Below the pieces are notes generated by a model. It did not search any database, was not told the DNA's origin, and worked only from the letters and a program-made list of their open reading frames with translations. A program made the position numbers and the translations under genes. DNA of 64,000 nucleotides from Paenibacillus foliorum (GTDB taxonomy: Bacteria > Bacillota > Bacilli > Paenibacillales > NBRC-103111): the NCBI RefSeq assembly GCF_013141765.1, contig NZ_WHOD01000004.1:28560-92559 (forward strand), written 5' to 3'. How positions within the stretch are numbered: the stretch's first letter is position 1; each line of letters opens with the position of its first letter. Shown piece after piece: positions 24,277 to 32,993 of the stretch.

Positions 24277-25293
24277 TTATAGACCAGCGATTTTTAAGCT
24301 GATTATGGCAGCGAGCTGCCGAAGCTCGAGCTGCTGTTGAATATAGAATACCTGGGCAGCATCCAGTGATATTTCTTGAAAGCGCAGCGTACCACCCGGA
24401 CGCATTTGTGCGAGGATCGGAAAATCAACCGCGGCCACCTGCGCAATGCGAGGATAACCGCCGGTGGTCTGAGCGTCAGCCATCAGAATAATTGGCTGAC
24501 CGTCCGGCGGAGCCTGAACCGTGCCCATCGTCACGGATTCGGAAATCATTTCGAGCGGCTCGGAGAGTACAAGACGCTCGCCGTTCAGTCGGTAGCCCAT
24601 GCGATCCGACTGTGGAGTTACACGGTAGGGCGTGGACAGAAAGCTTTGCAGGCTCCCGCCTGCAAAGCTTTCCGCTTCACGCCCGAGGGTCACGCGCACC
24701 ACCGGATGCTCCGCATACGGCGGGCGTGCCTTCGGCGCGATCGCCCACGCAGCTGGGGCGATCAGCGCCCCTGGCGTAGCCGCGGCCAAGCGCGCGGCTA
24801 GCGCGGCAGCGGCCGCCGCAGGCGGGCCCACCTGCAGCCGGTCTCCCGGCTGCAGGGCCCGGCCGGCGAGGCCGCCGAGGCGCGAGCGCGCATGCGTGCT
24901 GCGGCTCGCCAGCACAGCGGGCACGGCGATGCCGCCCGCTACAGCGAGGCACGCGCGCGCACCGCGGCGCGTGTGGCCCAGCCGCAGCGTGGTGCCGCTG
25001 CGCACGAGCACGGGCCGCCAGCATGGCAGCGGCGGCCCTGCTCCTTCGGCGCGGGCATCCATGTCCGCGCCGCACAGAGCCACGAGCGCGTCCTCGTGAA
25101 ACTCGAGCGACGCGCCCGTGAGAGTCAGCTCGAGCAGCGCTGCGCTCGGCTCGTTGCCTACTAGCAGGTTCGCCGCCTGCAAGGCGAACCTGTCCATAGC
25201 ACCACTTGTGACGACACCGATGCCGCGGTAGCCAAACCGCCCTCCGTCCTGAACCGTAGTGAACAACCCCGGCTTAATAACCTCAATTGTCAC
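24277..25293 (-). CDS. pxpC: 5-oxoprolinase subunit C (KipA family)
   Basis: A 338-residue biotin-dependent-carboxylase-like protein opening IEVIKPGLFTTVQDGGRFGY, followed by GVVTSGAMDRFALQAANLLVGN and ending PIILMADAQTTGGYPRIAQV, all typical of PxpC/KipA. It forms the kinase part of 5-oxoprolinase with PxpB. The central part (about residues 55-200) is Ala- and Arg-rich with very high GC, in contrast to both ends and to all neighbours. Its ATG overlaps the end of pxpB by 11 bases, so they are translationally coupled. Confidence 0.94.
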   Translation of the reverse strand: MTIEVIKPGLFTTVQDGGRFGYRGIGVVTSGAMDRFALQAANLLVGNEPSAALLELTLTGASLEFHEDALVALCGADMDARAEGAGPPLPCWRPVLVRSGTTLRLGHTRRGARACLAVAGGIAVPAVLASRSTHARSRLGGLAGRALQPGDRLQVGPPAAAAAALAARLAAATPGALIAPAAWAIAPKARPPYAEHPVVRVTLGREAESFAGGSLQSFLSTPYRVTPQSDRMGYRLNGERLVLSEPLEMISESVTMGTVQAPPDGQPIILMADAQTTGGYPRIAQVAAVDFPILAQMRPGGTLRFQEISLDAAQVFYIQQQLELRQLAAIISLKIAGL

Positions 25294-26116
25294 CGCATAA
25301 ACCCTCCATCTTCCTTTTTAAACCCGCTTCAGCTTTTGCCTTACTGCTAACCACAGTAAACTCTGCTTCCGATATTTGCTCGAACCTGACATAATCTCCT
25401 GCTTTAAACAGAGCCGGTTGAGAAAGAGCGGCATCAAATAGCGTCACCGGTGTTCGTCCAATCAACTGCCAGCCCCCAGGACTTGCCAACGGGTAAATCC
25501 CGGTTTGCCCTCCTGCTATGCCGATAGAGCCGATAGGTACTTCCTCTCGAGGAAAGCTGCGACGTGGTATCTGCAAACGCTCTGGCAAGCCGCCCAGGTA
25601 TGGGAAACCCGGCACAAAGCCTACCATATGAACGAAATAGGATACTGAGCAATACAGCTCTACAACTTCCTCGCTCGACAGACCTGAATGAAGAGCTACC
25701 TCACCCAAGTCCGGCCCGTAAGCACCGCCGAAACAAACAGGTACAACTTTAACATTAGCGGACTCAGCTGCTTTTCCATCCTGACTATCCTCGATGACAT
25801 CTTCAGGCCGCTGCTCCCTTAAGCAGCTATGTATCCAGCTGCAGATCAGCTCATAGGGCAAGTTAATCTCATTCGGATCATAACCGCGAGTCGATTTTAA
25901 ATACAATGCAACAGGGTCATAATAAACAGTCACAGTCCGGTAAGCAGCAACCAATTCTGTAAGTTCGGGAAACCAATGCCTCTCCAGGCTTTTCAAAGAC
26001 CGGTCTATATGTCGCTGGGTTTGCTCACTTATTCTGTCTCCCCAGCGGATCACAACAGCCTGTTCACCTAGTGGATACAGCTCATAGCTCATTCCCGGGT
26101 TCCGTGTATCCGTCAT
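25283..26116 (-). CDS. pxpB: 5-oxoprolinase subunit B (KipI family)
   Basis: A 277-residue protein with the KipI pattern: LGEQAVVIRWGDRISEQTQR at the start, VHMVGFVPGFPYLGGLPERL and IGIAGGQTGIYPLASPGGWQ in the C-terminal cyclophilin-like domain. B. subtilis KipI also inhibits the sporulation kinase KinA. Residues about 95-120 hold an acidic insertion (EDVIEDSQDGKAAESANV). GGAGG lies 5 bases before the ATG. First gene of pxpBC. Confidence 0.94.
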   Translation of the reverse strand: MTDTRNPGMSYELYPLGEQAVVIRWGDRISEQTQRHIDRSLKSLERHWFPELTELVAAYRTVTVYYDPVALYLKSTRGYDPNEINLPYELICSWIHSCLREQRPEDVIEDSQDGKAAESANVKVVPVCFGGAYGPDLGEVALHSGLSSEEVVELYCSVSYFVHMVGFVPGFPYLGGLPERLQIPRRSFPREEVPIGSIGIAGGQTGIYPLASPGGWQLIGRTPVTLFDAALSQPALFKAGDYVRFEQISEAEFTVVSSKAKAEAGLKRKMEGLCGDN

Positions 26117-26168
26117 CTAATCCTCCACGATGATCTTTAGTCAGATGTATCATCAGCAAGCTACAAGC

Positions 26169-26972
26169 TTACTCTGAAGGCTGACTGTACCCTTGCCTCT
26201 TCAACCAATCTGCACATAGCTCCGGCCATGCCTGTACACCTGGTTGTTCTTTAGCAAGGCCCAATCCATGCCGCCCGCTTTCAAATACATGCAGTTCATA
26301 AGGCACCTTATTGTGGCTAAGTGACGATGCAAATAACAGACTATTCCCTACTGGGACTGAAGCATCGTCTGCAGTATGCCATAGAAACGTAGGAGGCGTT
26401 TGCTCTGTCACTTGATTTTCACTGGATAGATGCTCTACAAGCGCTGAGTCCGCAGAGTCTCCTAGAAGATTTAGTCTGGAACCTGAATGTGCAAATGACA
26501 TAAAACTAATAACCGGATAGCACAGCACAAGTAAATCCGGCCTGCAACCTTCACGTTCTATCGGATCCTCCGCATCGGGCTGACCATTGTCATAATGCGT
26601 CCCAGCAGATGAAGCCAGATGACCTCCAGCGGAAAATCCCAATATACCCACACGTTTTGTGTCGATATTCCACTCCATCGCCCTGCTGCGGACTGTTCGT
26701 ATGGCTCTTTGAGCATCCATGAGCGGATTCGGGTGCTTATATGGCGCAACACGATAATGCACAACAAAAGCTGAAATCCCCAAAGAGTTCAGCCATAGAG
26801 CAACCGGCTCTCCTTCATGGGCCGCTCTACGTGCATAACCACCGCCCGGGCATACTATTACTGCAGCTGCTGGATTCTTAGCCTCCACCAAGTAAGGCAC
26901 TAGGGTTGGTTTGTCCTCAGCTTCATCCCCTAACGCATTCGGCGTTCCATTCGGCCATAACAATATACTCAT
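26169..26972 (-). CDS. Alpha/beta hydrolase, esterase/acetyl esterase type
   Basis: A 267-residue cytoplasmic alpha/beta hydrolase of the BD-FAE/acetyl xylan esterase-like group. The oxyanion segment VCPGGGYARRA precedes the nucleophile elbow GFSAGGH; the acid is in HTADDASVP and the base in GRHGLG. The natural substrate may be an acetylated sugar or similar ester (family knowledge). CAGGAGGG precedes the start. It lies 52 bases upstream of pxpB in the same direction; co-transcription is possible. Confidence 0.9.
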   Translation of the reverse strand: MSILLWPNGTPNALGDEAEDKPTLVPYLVEAKNPAAAVIVCPGGGYARRAAHEGEPVALWLNSLGISAFVVHYRVAPYKHPNPLMDAQRAIRTVRSRAMEWNIDTKRVGILGFSAGGHLASSAGTHYDNGQPDAEDPIEREGCRPDLLVLCYPVISFMSFAHSGSRLNLLGDSADSALVEHLSSENQVTEQTPPTFLWHTADDASVPVGNSLLFASSLSHNKVPYELHVFESGRHGLGLAKEQPGVQAWPELCADWLKRQGYSQPSE

Positions 26973-27095
26973 GAAATAGTCCCTCCTGAATAATGTAAGT
27001 AAAAAATCAAATCTTCATAGCTTCGATTCGATCATACTACATCAATCCGTATATTTGAATCCAACTATTGGAAAAAATTTTAGTTAAATTAACCG

Positions 27096-28205
27096 CTACC
27101 CCAATATCTCTTTCAAGCTTTCAAGAAAGCATTCATTTTCTTCAGGCAGCCCTACCGTAACACGGATATGGCGTGGGAGACCCCAAATAGTCCCGTAGCG
27201 GACAATAACTCCTTTGGCAAGAAGCTGGTCATAAATAGATTTGGCTTCCGTCCCTAACTCCACTAGCACAAAATTACTCATACTCGTCGTATAGCTCAGA
27301 CCTAGTTCGCTGAGTCCTTCATACAGCTGCTCTCTACCCAATTGGTTTACTTCGATCGATGCTTGTACATGTTCTTCATCCGTAATTGCTGCTGCTGCAG
27401 CTATTTGAGCCAATGCATTCACATTAAACGGCTCCTTCACCTTCAGAATGGTGCGAATAACAGCTTCTGGAGCAGCTCCGAATCCAACACGTATGCCCGC
27501 AAGACCAAATATTTTGGAAAACGTTTGAAGAACAATAACCGGATATCCAGCCCTAACATATTCCATACCGCTTGTGTAATCATCCGCTGATGCATAATAA
27601 CTGTAGGCACTATCCACCATCAGGAGAACATGCTCAGGCAAAGCTTCAATAAGGCGCTTTAAGTCTGCGGCTGGTATATAGGTGCCCGTCGGATTGTTAG
27701 GAGAGCATATGTACATAATTTTAGTACGTTCCGTTACAGCTGCAAGCAGTGCGTCAACATCATATTGATAGTCTTCTTTTAGTGGAACAGCTACGGTTCT
27801 AGCCCCCATTAAATGTGCGCCAAACTCATATTCACTAAATGAAGGAGACGGCACAACAATTTCATCGCCGGCCTCCAAAAACGCTTCAGAAACAAGCGAG
27901 ATCAACTCATCCCCACCGTTAGTTACAATAATTTCTTCCGCTTTGATGCCTAACTTCGATGCAATAGCAGCACTTGCAAGCTTGGCTCCTGCATCTGGGT
28001 ATCGGTGGATTTCCGTCACAAAACTATTAATAGCATCAATCGCCTTAGGCGAAGCACCCAGTGGATTTTCATTAGAGGCCAGCTTGATAACCTTGGTTAG
28101 CCCCAGCTCATTCTGCACTTCCCAGATCGGCTTGCCCGGTGAATATGGTTTAATATTATCGAGAGTTTTTCTTGGGACAATATGGGTTTGCTTTAAATTT
28201 GACAT
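27096..28205 (-). CDS. hisC: Histidinol-phosphate aminotransferase
   Basis: A 369-residue PLP enzyme of aminotransferase class I/II. Visible are ASNENPLGASPKAID, SPNNPTGTYIPAADL, the VDSAYSYYA stretch, the PLP Lys in QTFSKIFGLAGIRVGFG, and the C-terminal RVTVGLPEENECF. It converts imidazole acetol phosphate to histidinol phosphate and often also makes Phe/Tyr. It stands alone here, away from a his operon, so an aromatic role is possible. AGGAGCTG precedes the ATG. Confidence 0.92.
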   Translation of the reverse strand: MSNLKQTHIVPRKTLDNIKPYSPGKPIWEVQNELGLTKVIKLASNENPLGASPKAIDAINSFVTEIHRYPDAGAKLASAAIASKLGIKAEEIIVTNGGDELISLVSEAFLEAGDEIVVPSPSFSEYEFGAHLMGARTVAVPLKEDYQYDVDALLAAVTERTKIMYICSPNNPTGTYIPAADLKRLIEALPEHVLLMVDSAYSYYASADDYTSGMEYVRAGYPVIVLQTFSKIFGLAGIRVGFGAAPEAVIRTILKVKEPFNVNALAQIAAAAAITDEEHVQASIEVNQLGREQLYEGLSELGLSYTTSMSNFVLVELGTEAKSIYDQLLAKGVIVRYGTIWGLPRHIRVTVGLPEENECFLESLKEILG

Positions 28206-28256
28206 GAGGTCAGCTCCTAATTATTTTTTTAAAAAATACTTCAATACTTTAATTCG

Positions 28257-28285
28257 ATAATACATCACCGCGTTTGTTTAGTAAA
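28257..28285 (-). promoter_or_regulatory. hisC promoter
   Basis: TTTACT (28280-28285) and TATTAT (28257-28262) on the minus strand, 17 bases apart, about 50 bases before the hisC start in AT-rich DNA. Confidence 0.6.
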
Positions 28286-28369
28286 TACTTTTTGATTAAT
28301 TTTTTTGAAAAGGAACTATGATACTTCAAAAATTCACCCATGTAGGGATAAGCTCACTAAATCCAGTTA

Positions 28370-28415
28370 AAAAAGAGAAAAAGCAGCTATTGGCTCATAT
28401 AGCCTAGCTGCTTTC
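28370..28415 (-). terminator. Terminator of the YjcZ-like gene
   Basis: On the minus strand AAAGCAGCTAGGCT pairs with AGCCAATAGCTGCTTT and runs into TTCTCTTTTTT. Confidence 0.85.
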
Positions 28416-28441
28416 CCTATTTCATGCATAATTACTTTTAA

Positions 28442-28603
28442 TTAGATAAACGCTCTTGAAACGATAACAAGAAGAATGAACAATACCAATATTACAGCTG
28501 TGCTAGTAACCAGACCTGTACCAACTCCACAACCAATTCCACCAATTCCGCCAACTCCGCCAACTCCGCCAATTCCGCCAATTCCGCCAAGACCGAATCC
28601 CAT
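28442..28603 (-). CDS. Gly-rich YjcZ-like sporulation peptide
   Basis: A 53-residue peptide. Residues 4-30 are a Gly-rich repeat of GGI and GGV triplets with one Cys25. The second half, STAVILVLFILLVIVSRAFI, is a membrane helix closely like that of YjcZ-family sporulation peptides (typically ALIVVLFILLIIVG). GGAGGGG lies 5-6 bases before the ATG and a clean terminator follows, so this short gene is well supported. The nearly identical GGI/GGV codon repeats at 28538-28591 make the length prone to change. Confidence 0.8.
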   Translation of the reverse strand: MGFGLGGIGGIGGVGGVGGIGGIGCGVGTGLVTSTAVILVLFILLVIVSRAFI

Positions 28604-28712
28604 ACATTACCCCTCCTCTTCAATGGATTAATGTATAGTATGGATATACGTTTCTAATGGATTGGACTATCCCTGCCTATCTATATAGGGTTGCTCACGA
28701 ATCTTCCCTTGC

Positions 28713-30299
28713 TTAATCCCATATGACTTCCCAGTTCGAGTTTAAAGAAGCTTCTATAGTTCCTTTTTCCATGATATAGGTGGCTAACAACTCAGCCATA
28801 TCAGTTGGAATATCACGGATAACCGGCTTTCCTTGGAACATAGCATAGTTGCCTCCGCCTCCGGCACGGTAATTGTTCATCACCACATCATATTCGCGAT
28901 TTCGGTCAATAGGCTGACCCTCAAAAGCTAAATGGACAACCCGTTCTCCTTCTGGCCGCGAGATATTGAGCTTGTATTCAACGCCTTCCCACATATCATA
29001 ATTATAATGCTGCGGCTTGGGATCACTGAAGGCTGGATTAACCTGAACTGATCCGCCTGTATAGGTGGCAAAATAGGATGCCGAGCGCTCCAAAGCATCC
29101 TTGATATCTTGTCCGGATATCCGTATCACCTGCAGCGTATTTGGATAAATATAATTGGAAACAATATCACGCATCGTTATGTCTGGTGGAAATCCCGGAG
29201 AAATATTATCAAATAGCGCTGTATTGGAAATACTCGCACCCGAAATATCCATCTGCACCCGATTAATAAACTCTATTAAGGGATGCTCCTTCAAGCGAAC
29301 CCCCATTGGATCAGTAATAAGCATGTTACCCAACAGCTTGCCAATAGGCTGATCAAGCCATTGCTGGGTAAGCTTCTCGTCGGCTTGCAGCATATCGACG
29401 ATCTTTTTCACCGGCTTCACCCCATTGGCTGAAAGCAGCTCAGATGATGCAGTTACAACTTTCCATTGATCTTTTTCTTGCTCTAATTGAAGCTGTACCT
29501 TCCCAATGTAGGCTCCCTGACTTCCCGGCTGAAGAACCACAACACCGTTAATGCTAAGTCCAGAGATGGTCCGATGCTGGTGTCCGGTGAGGAGCACATC
29601 AATGCCCTCGATTTCTTGACACAAGGCATAGCCTATATTTTCACCAGTCAATGGCTCTGTAGGTTCTCCGGTCTCTGGATTACGTTCGAAACCTCCATGA
29701 TAAGAGACAACGACAACATCCGCTTTTTCCTTATTCTTCAAGTGAGCAACCCATTTACGTGCAGTTTCTAACACATTTTCAAACCTCAACCCAGCGATGT
29801 GCTCTGGTTTTTCCCAATTGGGAATATAATTCGTAGTTAATCCGAGAATAGCAACGCGAGGCCCATTATCGAATTCTTGAATTAAATACGGTTTACCGAA
29901 ATAGGGTTCGCCGCTTACCTCGTCAACAATGTTAGCCCCAATCCAGGGAAAGGACGATTCGTTGACCGCCTTTTTCAATAATGGGAGCCCATAATTAAAC
30001 TCATGATTGCCAAAAACAGCAGCATCGTAATGCAGTTCATTCAGACATCGTATCATCGGATTCTCGACACTTGCATTCAGACGGGCATGATGATAGGCTA
30101 ATGGCGTTCCTTGAATTAAATCTCCATTATCAATTAATATTAAGTGTGGATTCTGTGCTCTTTCTTCAGAAATCAAAGCAGCAAGCTTGGCAAAGCCTTG
30201 CTCTGTAGGCTCATTATTTGCATATTGAATGGGCAACATATAACCGTGAATATCACTTGTCTCCAAAATTGTTATCTTAAATCCCGCGTTCCCAATCAT
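28713..30299 (-). CDS. Metallophosphoesterase / 5'-nucleotidase (UshA-like)
   Basis: A 528-residue protein with a calcineurin-like metallophosphatase domain (about 8-270: ETSDIHG, IDNGDLIQG, FGNHEFN, SYHGGFERN, GHQH) and a 5'-nucleotidase C-terminal domain (about 305-500: YPNTLQVIRISGQDIKDALE, NYRAGGGGNYA). It hydrolyses nucleotides or cyclic nucleotides. There is no signal peptide, so it should act in the cytoplasm unless exported by another route; many relatives are secreted. Divergent from phnD. Confidence 0.92.
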   Translation of the reverse strand: MIGNAGFKITILETSDIHGYMLPIQYANNEPTEQGFAKLAALISEERAQNPHLILIDNGDLIQGTPLAYHHARLNASVENPMIRCLNELHYDAAVFGNHEFNYGLPLLKKAVNESSFPWIGANIVDEVSGEPYFGKPYLIQEFDNGPRVAILGLTTNYIPNWEKPEHIAGLRFENVLETARKWVAHLKNKEKADVVVVSYHGGFERNPETGEPTEPLTGENIGYALCQEIEGIDVLLTGHQHRTISGLSINGVVVLQPGSQGAYIGKVQLQLEQEKDQWKVVTASSELLSANGVKPVKKIVDMLQADEKLTQQWLDQPIGKLLGNMLITDPMGVRLKEHPLIEFINRVQMDISGASISNTALFDNISPGFPPDITMRDIVSNYIYPNTLQVIRISGQDIKDALERSASYFATYTGGSVQVNPAFSDPKPQHYNYDMWEGVEYKLNISRPEGERVVHLAFEGQPIDRNREYDVVMNNYRAGGGGNYAMFQGKPVIRDIPTDMAELLATYIMEKGTIEASLNSNWEVIWD

Positions 30300-30455
30300 A
30301 TCCAGATCAGCTCCAACTAAATTAAAATACTCTTACATAGGCTGTTCAAAAACTTTCTTTTTGCAACACCTATATCAAGAGATTAACTTCTTCAATATAT
30401 CAAACTAGCCATTGGAAATTCAATGTTTAACTGTCCAAAATGTATGGGAGCTTCA

Positions 30456-30510
30456 TTTACATGAAGTTTACAAACTTTTTACTGATGTGTATTCTATTAT
30501 ATGCTATAGT
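30456..30510 (+). promoter_or_regulatory. Pho-box-like array and promoter of phnD
   Basis: Three direct repeats TTTACA (30456-30461), TTTACA (30467-30472) and TTTACT (30478-30483) are spaced exactly 11 bases apart, as in PhoP-binding TTAACA-type arrays of Bacillus. A -10 could be TATTCT (30490-30495, 17 bases after the second TTTACA) or TATAGT (30505-30510). The position, 45-100 bases before phnD, fits activation under phosphate starvation. Confidence 0.65.
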
Positions 30511-30552
30511 AGTATATGGATTTGATTCCACAATTAACAGGAGGTCAAAAAA

Positions 30553-31527
30553 ATGTTCAAAAAATTTGCAGCGGTTAGTTTAACTCTAATGTTATCAGCG
30601 GGAATTGCAGCGGGCTGTGGGAGTAAAGTAGAGACAAAACCAGCAGCTCCAGCACCGGCTCCAGCAGAGAAAAAACAGGAAGCAGCACCTGCAGGTTATA
30701 CACCTAAAGAGCTTACTGTACAGTTCGTACCTTCCCAAAGCGCTGAGACACTTGAAGCCAAAGCAAAGCCACTAGAAAAGCTCCTTGGTGACCGTCTAGG
30801 CATCCCTGTAAAAGTATCGATCTCCACAAACTACAACACAATCATTGAAGCAATGGCTTCCAAGAAAGTGGATATCGGCTTCTTGCCTCCAACTGGATAT
30901 GTATTGGCACACGATGAGAAAAAAGCAGCAGATCTATTGCTTCAAGCTCAACGCTATGGCGTTGACGATGCGACAGGTCAAGAAGATAAATCCAAGCTTG
31001 TAGATTCCTATAAGTCGATGATCATCGTGAAGAACGATTCACCGATCAAAACAATTGAAGATCTTAAAGGCAAGAAAGTCGCTTGGCAGGACGTAACCTC
31101 TTCTGCTGGCTACATTTACCCAGGTCTTGAATTGAAGAAGAAATCCATTGATCCGGATAAAGATGTAAAAGGTATTGTTGTTAAAGGTCATGACAAAGGC
31201 GTACTTGCTGTGTTAAATGGTGAGGTTGATGCTGCTGCTGTGTTCCAAGATGCTCGTTTGAACGTTGTTAAGGATGTTCCAGACGTATTCTCCAAAACTC
31301 GCGTTCTATTCTTTACAGCTCCTATTCCTAACGATACTATCGCTGTTCGTACAGATATGAGTGAAGAATGGCGTAAAAAGATCTCCGATGCTTTCATCGC
31401 TATCGGTAAAGATCCTGCCGGCCAACAAATCATCTATGAAGTATACTCCCACCGCGGTTATACAACATCCGATGATAAGAAATTCGATGTTGTTCGTGAC
31501 GCTAACAAGCAAATGGGCGGCAAATAA
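30553..31527 (+). CDS. phnD: Phosphonate/phosphite-type ABC transporter binding lipoprotein
   Basis: A 324-residue lipoprotein (lipobox IAAGC) of the PhnD family: ELTVQFVPSQSAETLEAKAK, then KPLEKLLGDRLGIPVKV, KKVDIGFLPPTGYVLA and GKKVAWQDVTSSAGYIYP. It binds phosphonate, phosphite or phosphate-like anions for an ABC importer. The membrane and ATPase genes phnE-phnE-phnC lie 2.2-4.6 kb away on the other strand, with a TetR-MATE pair between, an unusual split. AGGAGG precedes the ATG. Confidence 0.93.
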   Translation: MFKKFAAVSLTLMLSAGIAAGCGSKVETKPAAPAPAPAEKKQEAAPAGYTPKELTVQFVPSQSAETLEAKAKPLEKLLGDRLGIPVKVSISTNYNTIIEAMASKKVDIGFLPPTGYVLAHDEKKAADLLLQAQRYGVDDATGQEDKSKLVDSYKSMIIVKNDSPIKTIEDLKGKKVAWQDVTSSAGYIYPGLELKKKSIDPDKDVKGIVVKGHDKGVLAVLNGEVDAAAVFQDARLNVVKDVPDVFSKTRVLFFTAPIPNDTIAVRTDMSEEWRKKISDAFIAIGKDPAGQQIIYEVYSHRGYTTSDDKKFDVVRDANKQMGGK

Positions 31528-31549
31528 GCAAAGGTTAGGAAAACAAACA

Positions 31550-31589
31550 AGACCGTACCTGGAAATGATTCCGGTACGGTCCTTTTTTT
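31550..31589 (+). terminator. Terminator of phnD
   Basis: AGACCGTACCTGG / CCGGTACGGTCC with a short loop followed by TTTTTTTG, 20 bases past the stop. Confidence 0.92.
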
Positions 31590-31624
31590 GTTATATAAGA
31601 TTAACTTTTCACTTTAACTACTAT

Positions 31625-32983
31625 TCACTGTCCAGTAGATGCGGATAAAGCAGCCCCTGTCCGTTTCCTTATATACATGTAGACGGTCAACGTGACTATA
31701 CATTCGGATAATGGAATGGCTAGCCAAATACCATTGATTCCCCATATATAGGGCAGTGTGAGAAGAAAAGCCACCATCAGAAGCATTTCCCTTGCAATCG
31801 TAATCCAGATAGCCATCTTAACCTGATCAGTCGCTTGAAAATAAGTCATCATTACAAAGTTAATTCCCATAAATAAGTAAGCGATGAAAAACAGTCGGAT
31901 CCCCGTAATCGCCAATTCACGGACATCAGTTGAAAAATCCCCGAACATCGATACTATTGCATCAGCAGCAAAAAAGCCGACCAGCAATATTCCAATTCCC
32001 GTCCCCAGCGCTGTTTTGACTGCAATTTGAATCGTTTGCCGCTCCCGTACACGCTGCTTCGCTCCACGGTAGAAACTGATTAGCGGCTGAATAGCTGACC
32101 CCATTCCAATAAACATCATCAGCATCACACTATGCACATAATTCAATATGGAGAAGGCTGACACTCCTACCGTACCTACCCAATGAGCCATGGCAATATT
32201 ATAGCCTGCCGTAAATACAGCTATCCCAACTTCAGCAATAAAGCTTGGAAATCCAATGATCAGAGTATTTCGTATAAGTTCCCATGAAAATTTTGGTTTT
32301 CTAAATCTAAGCGTGCTTTCTTTTCGCAAAAAATGAAAAAATAATACACACGAACCAATAGCAGCAGCACCAATTAACCCCCATGCGGAGCCCGCTACTC
32401 CAAAGTCCAATACAAACAAAAATATATAATTTAATATCACATTGGACACAGCGGTAACCACCATTGACACCATAGCCAGGTTAGGATTTCCGTCATTACG
32501 GACAAACACACTGAACGAATTTTGTACCGTAAAAACAAATCCGCATGATAATAGAACATTCATATAATCCATGACATAGGGCATCGTCTCCGCGTTAGCT
32601 CCGAGGAACAGAGCCACCGGTTCACGTAATATATAGGCTATACTCCCAAGGACAATTGTTATGCCGAAAATCAATATTAGAGAGTGGGTAAATATCGACT
32701 GCGCTTTTGTATATTGCTTTGCGCCTAACGCTCTAGAGTAGAGGGCCGCACCTCCAATACCAATCCATAACGAAATGGCCATATAAATAGAAAATACAGG
32801 AAATGCGACATTAACCCCAGCCAGCGCAACCGATCCGAATCGGTGCCCTACAAATATGCCGTCAACTACTACATTGATCGACATCATAAACATACCAACA
32901 AGAGATGGAATTAAATAACGGAAAAATACTTTTCCCACGGAATCGGTTTCCAGTGACTGTAAGCTTCTGTTTTCACTTTGCAT
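31625..32983 (-). CDS. MATE-family efflux transporter
   Basis: A 452-residue membrane protein with about twelve segments. The start region VGKVFFRYLIPSLVGMFM..VVDGIFVGHRFGSVALAGVN is typical of MATE pumps of the NorM/DinF superfamily, which expel drugs or metabolites with Na+ or H+. AAGAGG precedes the ATG at 32983, which begins 10 bases after the end of the TetR gene; an upstream in-frame start inside tetR lacks support. Probably controlled by that TetR. Confidence 0.92.
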   Translation of the reverse strand: MQSENRSLQSLETDSVGKVFFRYLIPSLVGMFMMSINVVVDGIFVGHRFGSVALAGVNVAFPVFSIYMAISLWIGIGGAALYSRALGAKQYTKAQSIFTHSLILIFGITIVLGSIAYILREPVALFLGANAETMPYVMDYMNVLLSCGFVFTVQNSFSVFVRNDGNPNLAMVSMVVTAVSNVILNYIFLFVLDFGVAGSAWGLIGAAAIGSCVLFFHFLRKESTLRFRKPKFSWELIRNTLIIGFPSFIAEVGIAVFTAGYNIAMAHWVGTVGVSAFSILNYVHSVMLMMFIGMGSAIQPLISFYRGAKQRVRERQTIQIAVKTALGTGIGILLVGFFAADAIVSMFGDFSTDVRELAITGIRLFFIAYLFMGINFVMMTYFQATDQVKMAIWITIAREMLLMVAFLLTLPYIWGINGIWLAIPLSECIVTLTVYMYIRKRTGAALSASTGQ

Positions 32984-32993
32984 GTTATACCTC

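Noticed and set aside
24632..25099. Long open frames on both strands overlapping pxpC (24632-25099 plus, 24677-25075 minus)
   Set aside because: They arise from the GC-rich composition, lack binding sites, encode Arg/Ala-rich text with no family features, and pxpC motifs fix the true frame.
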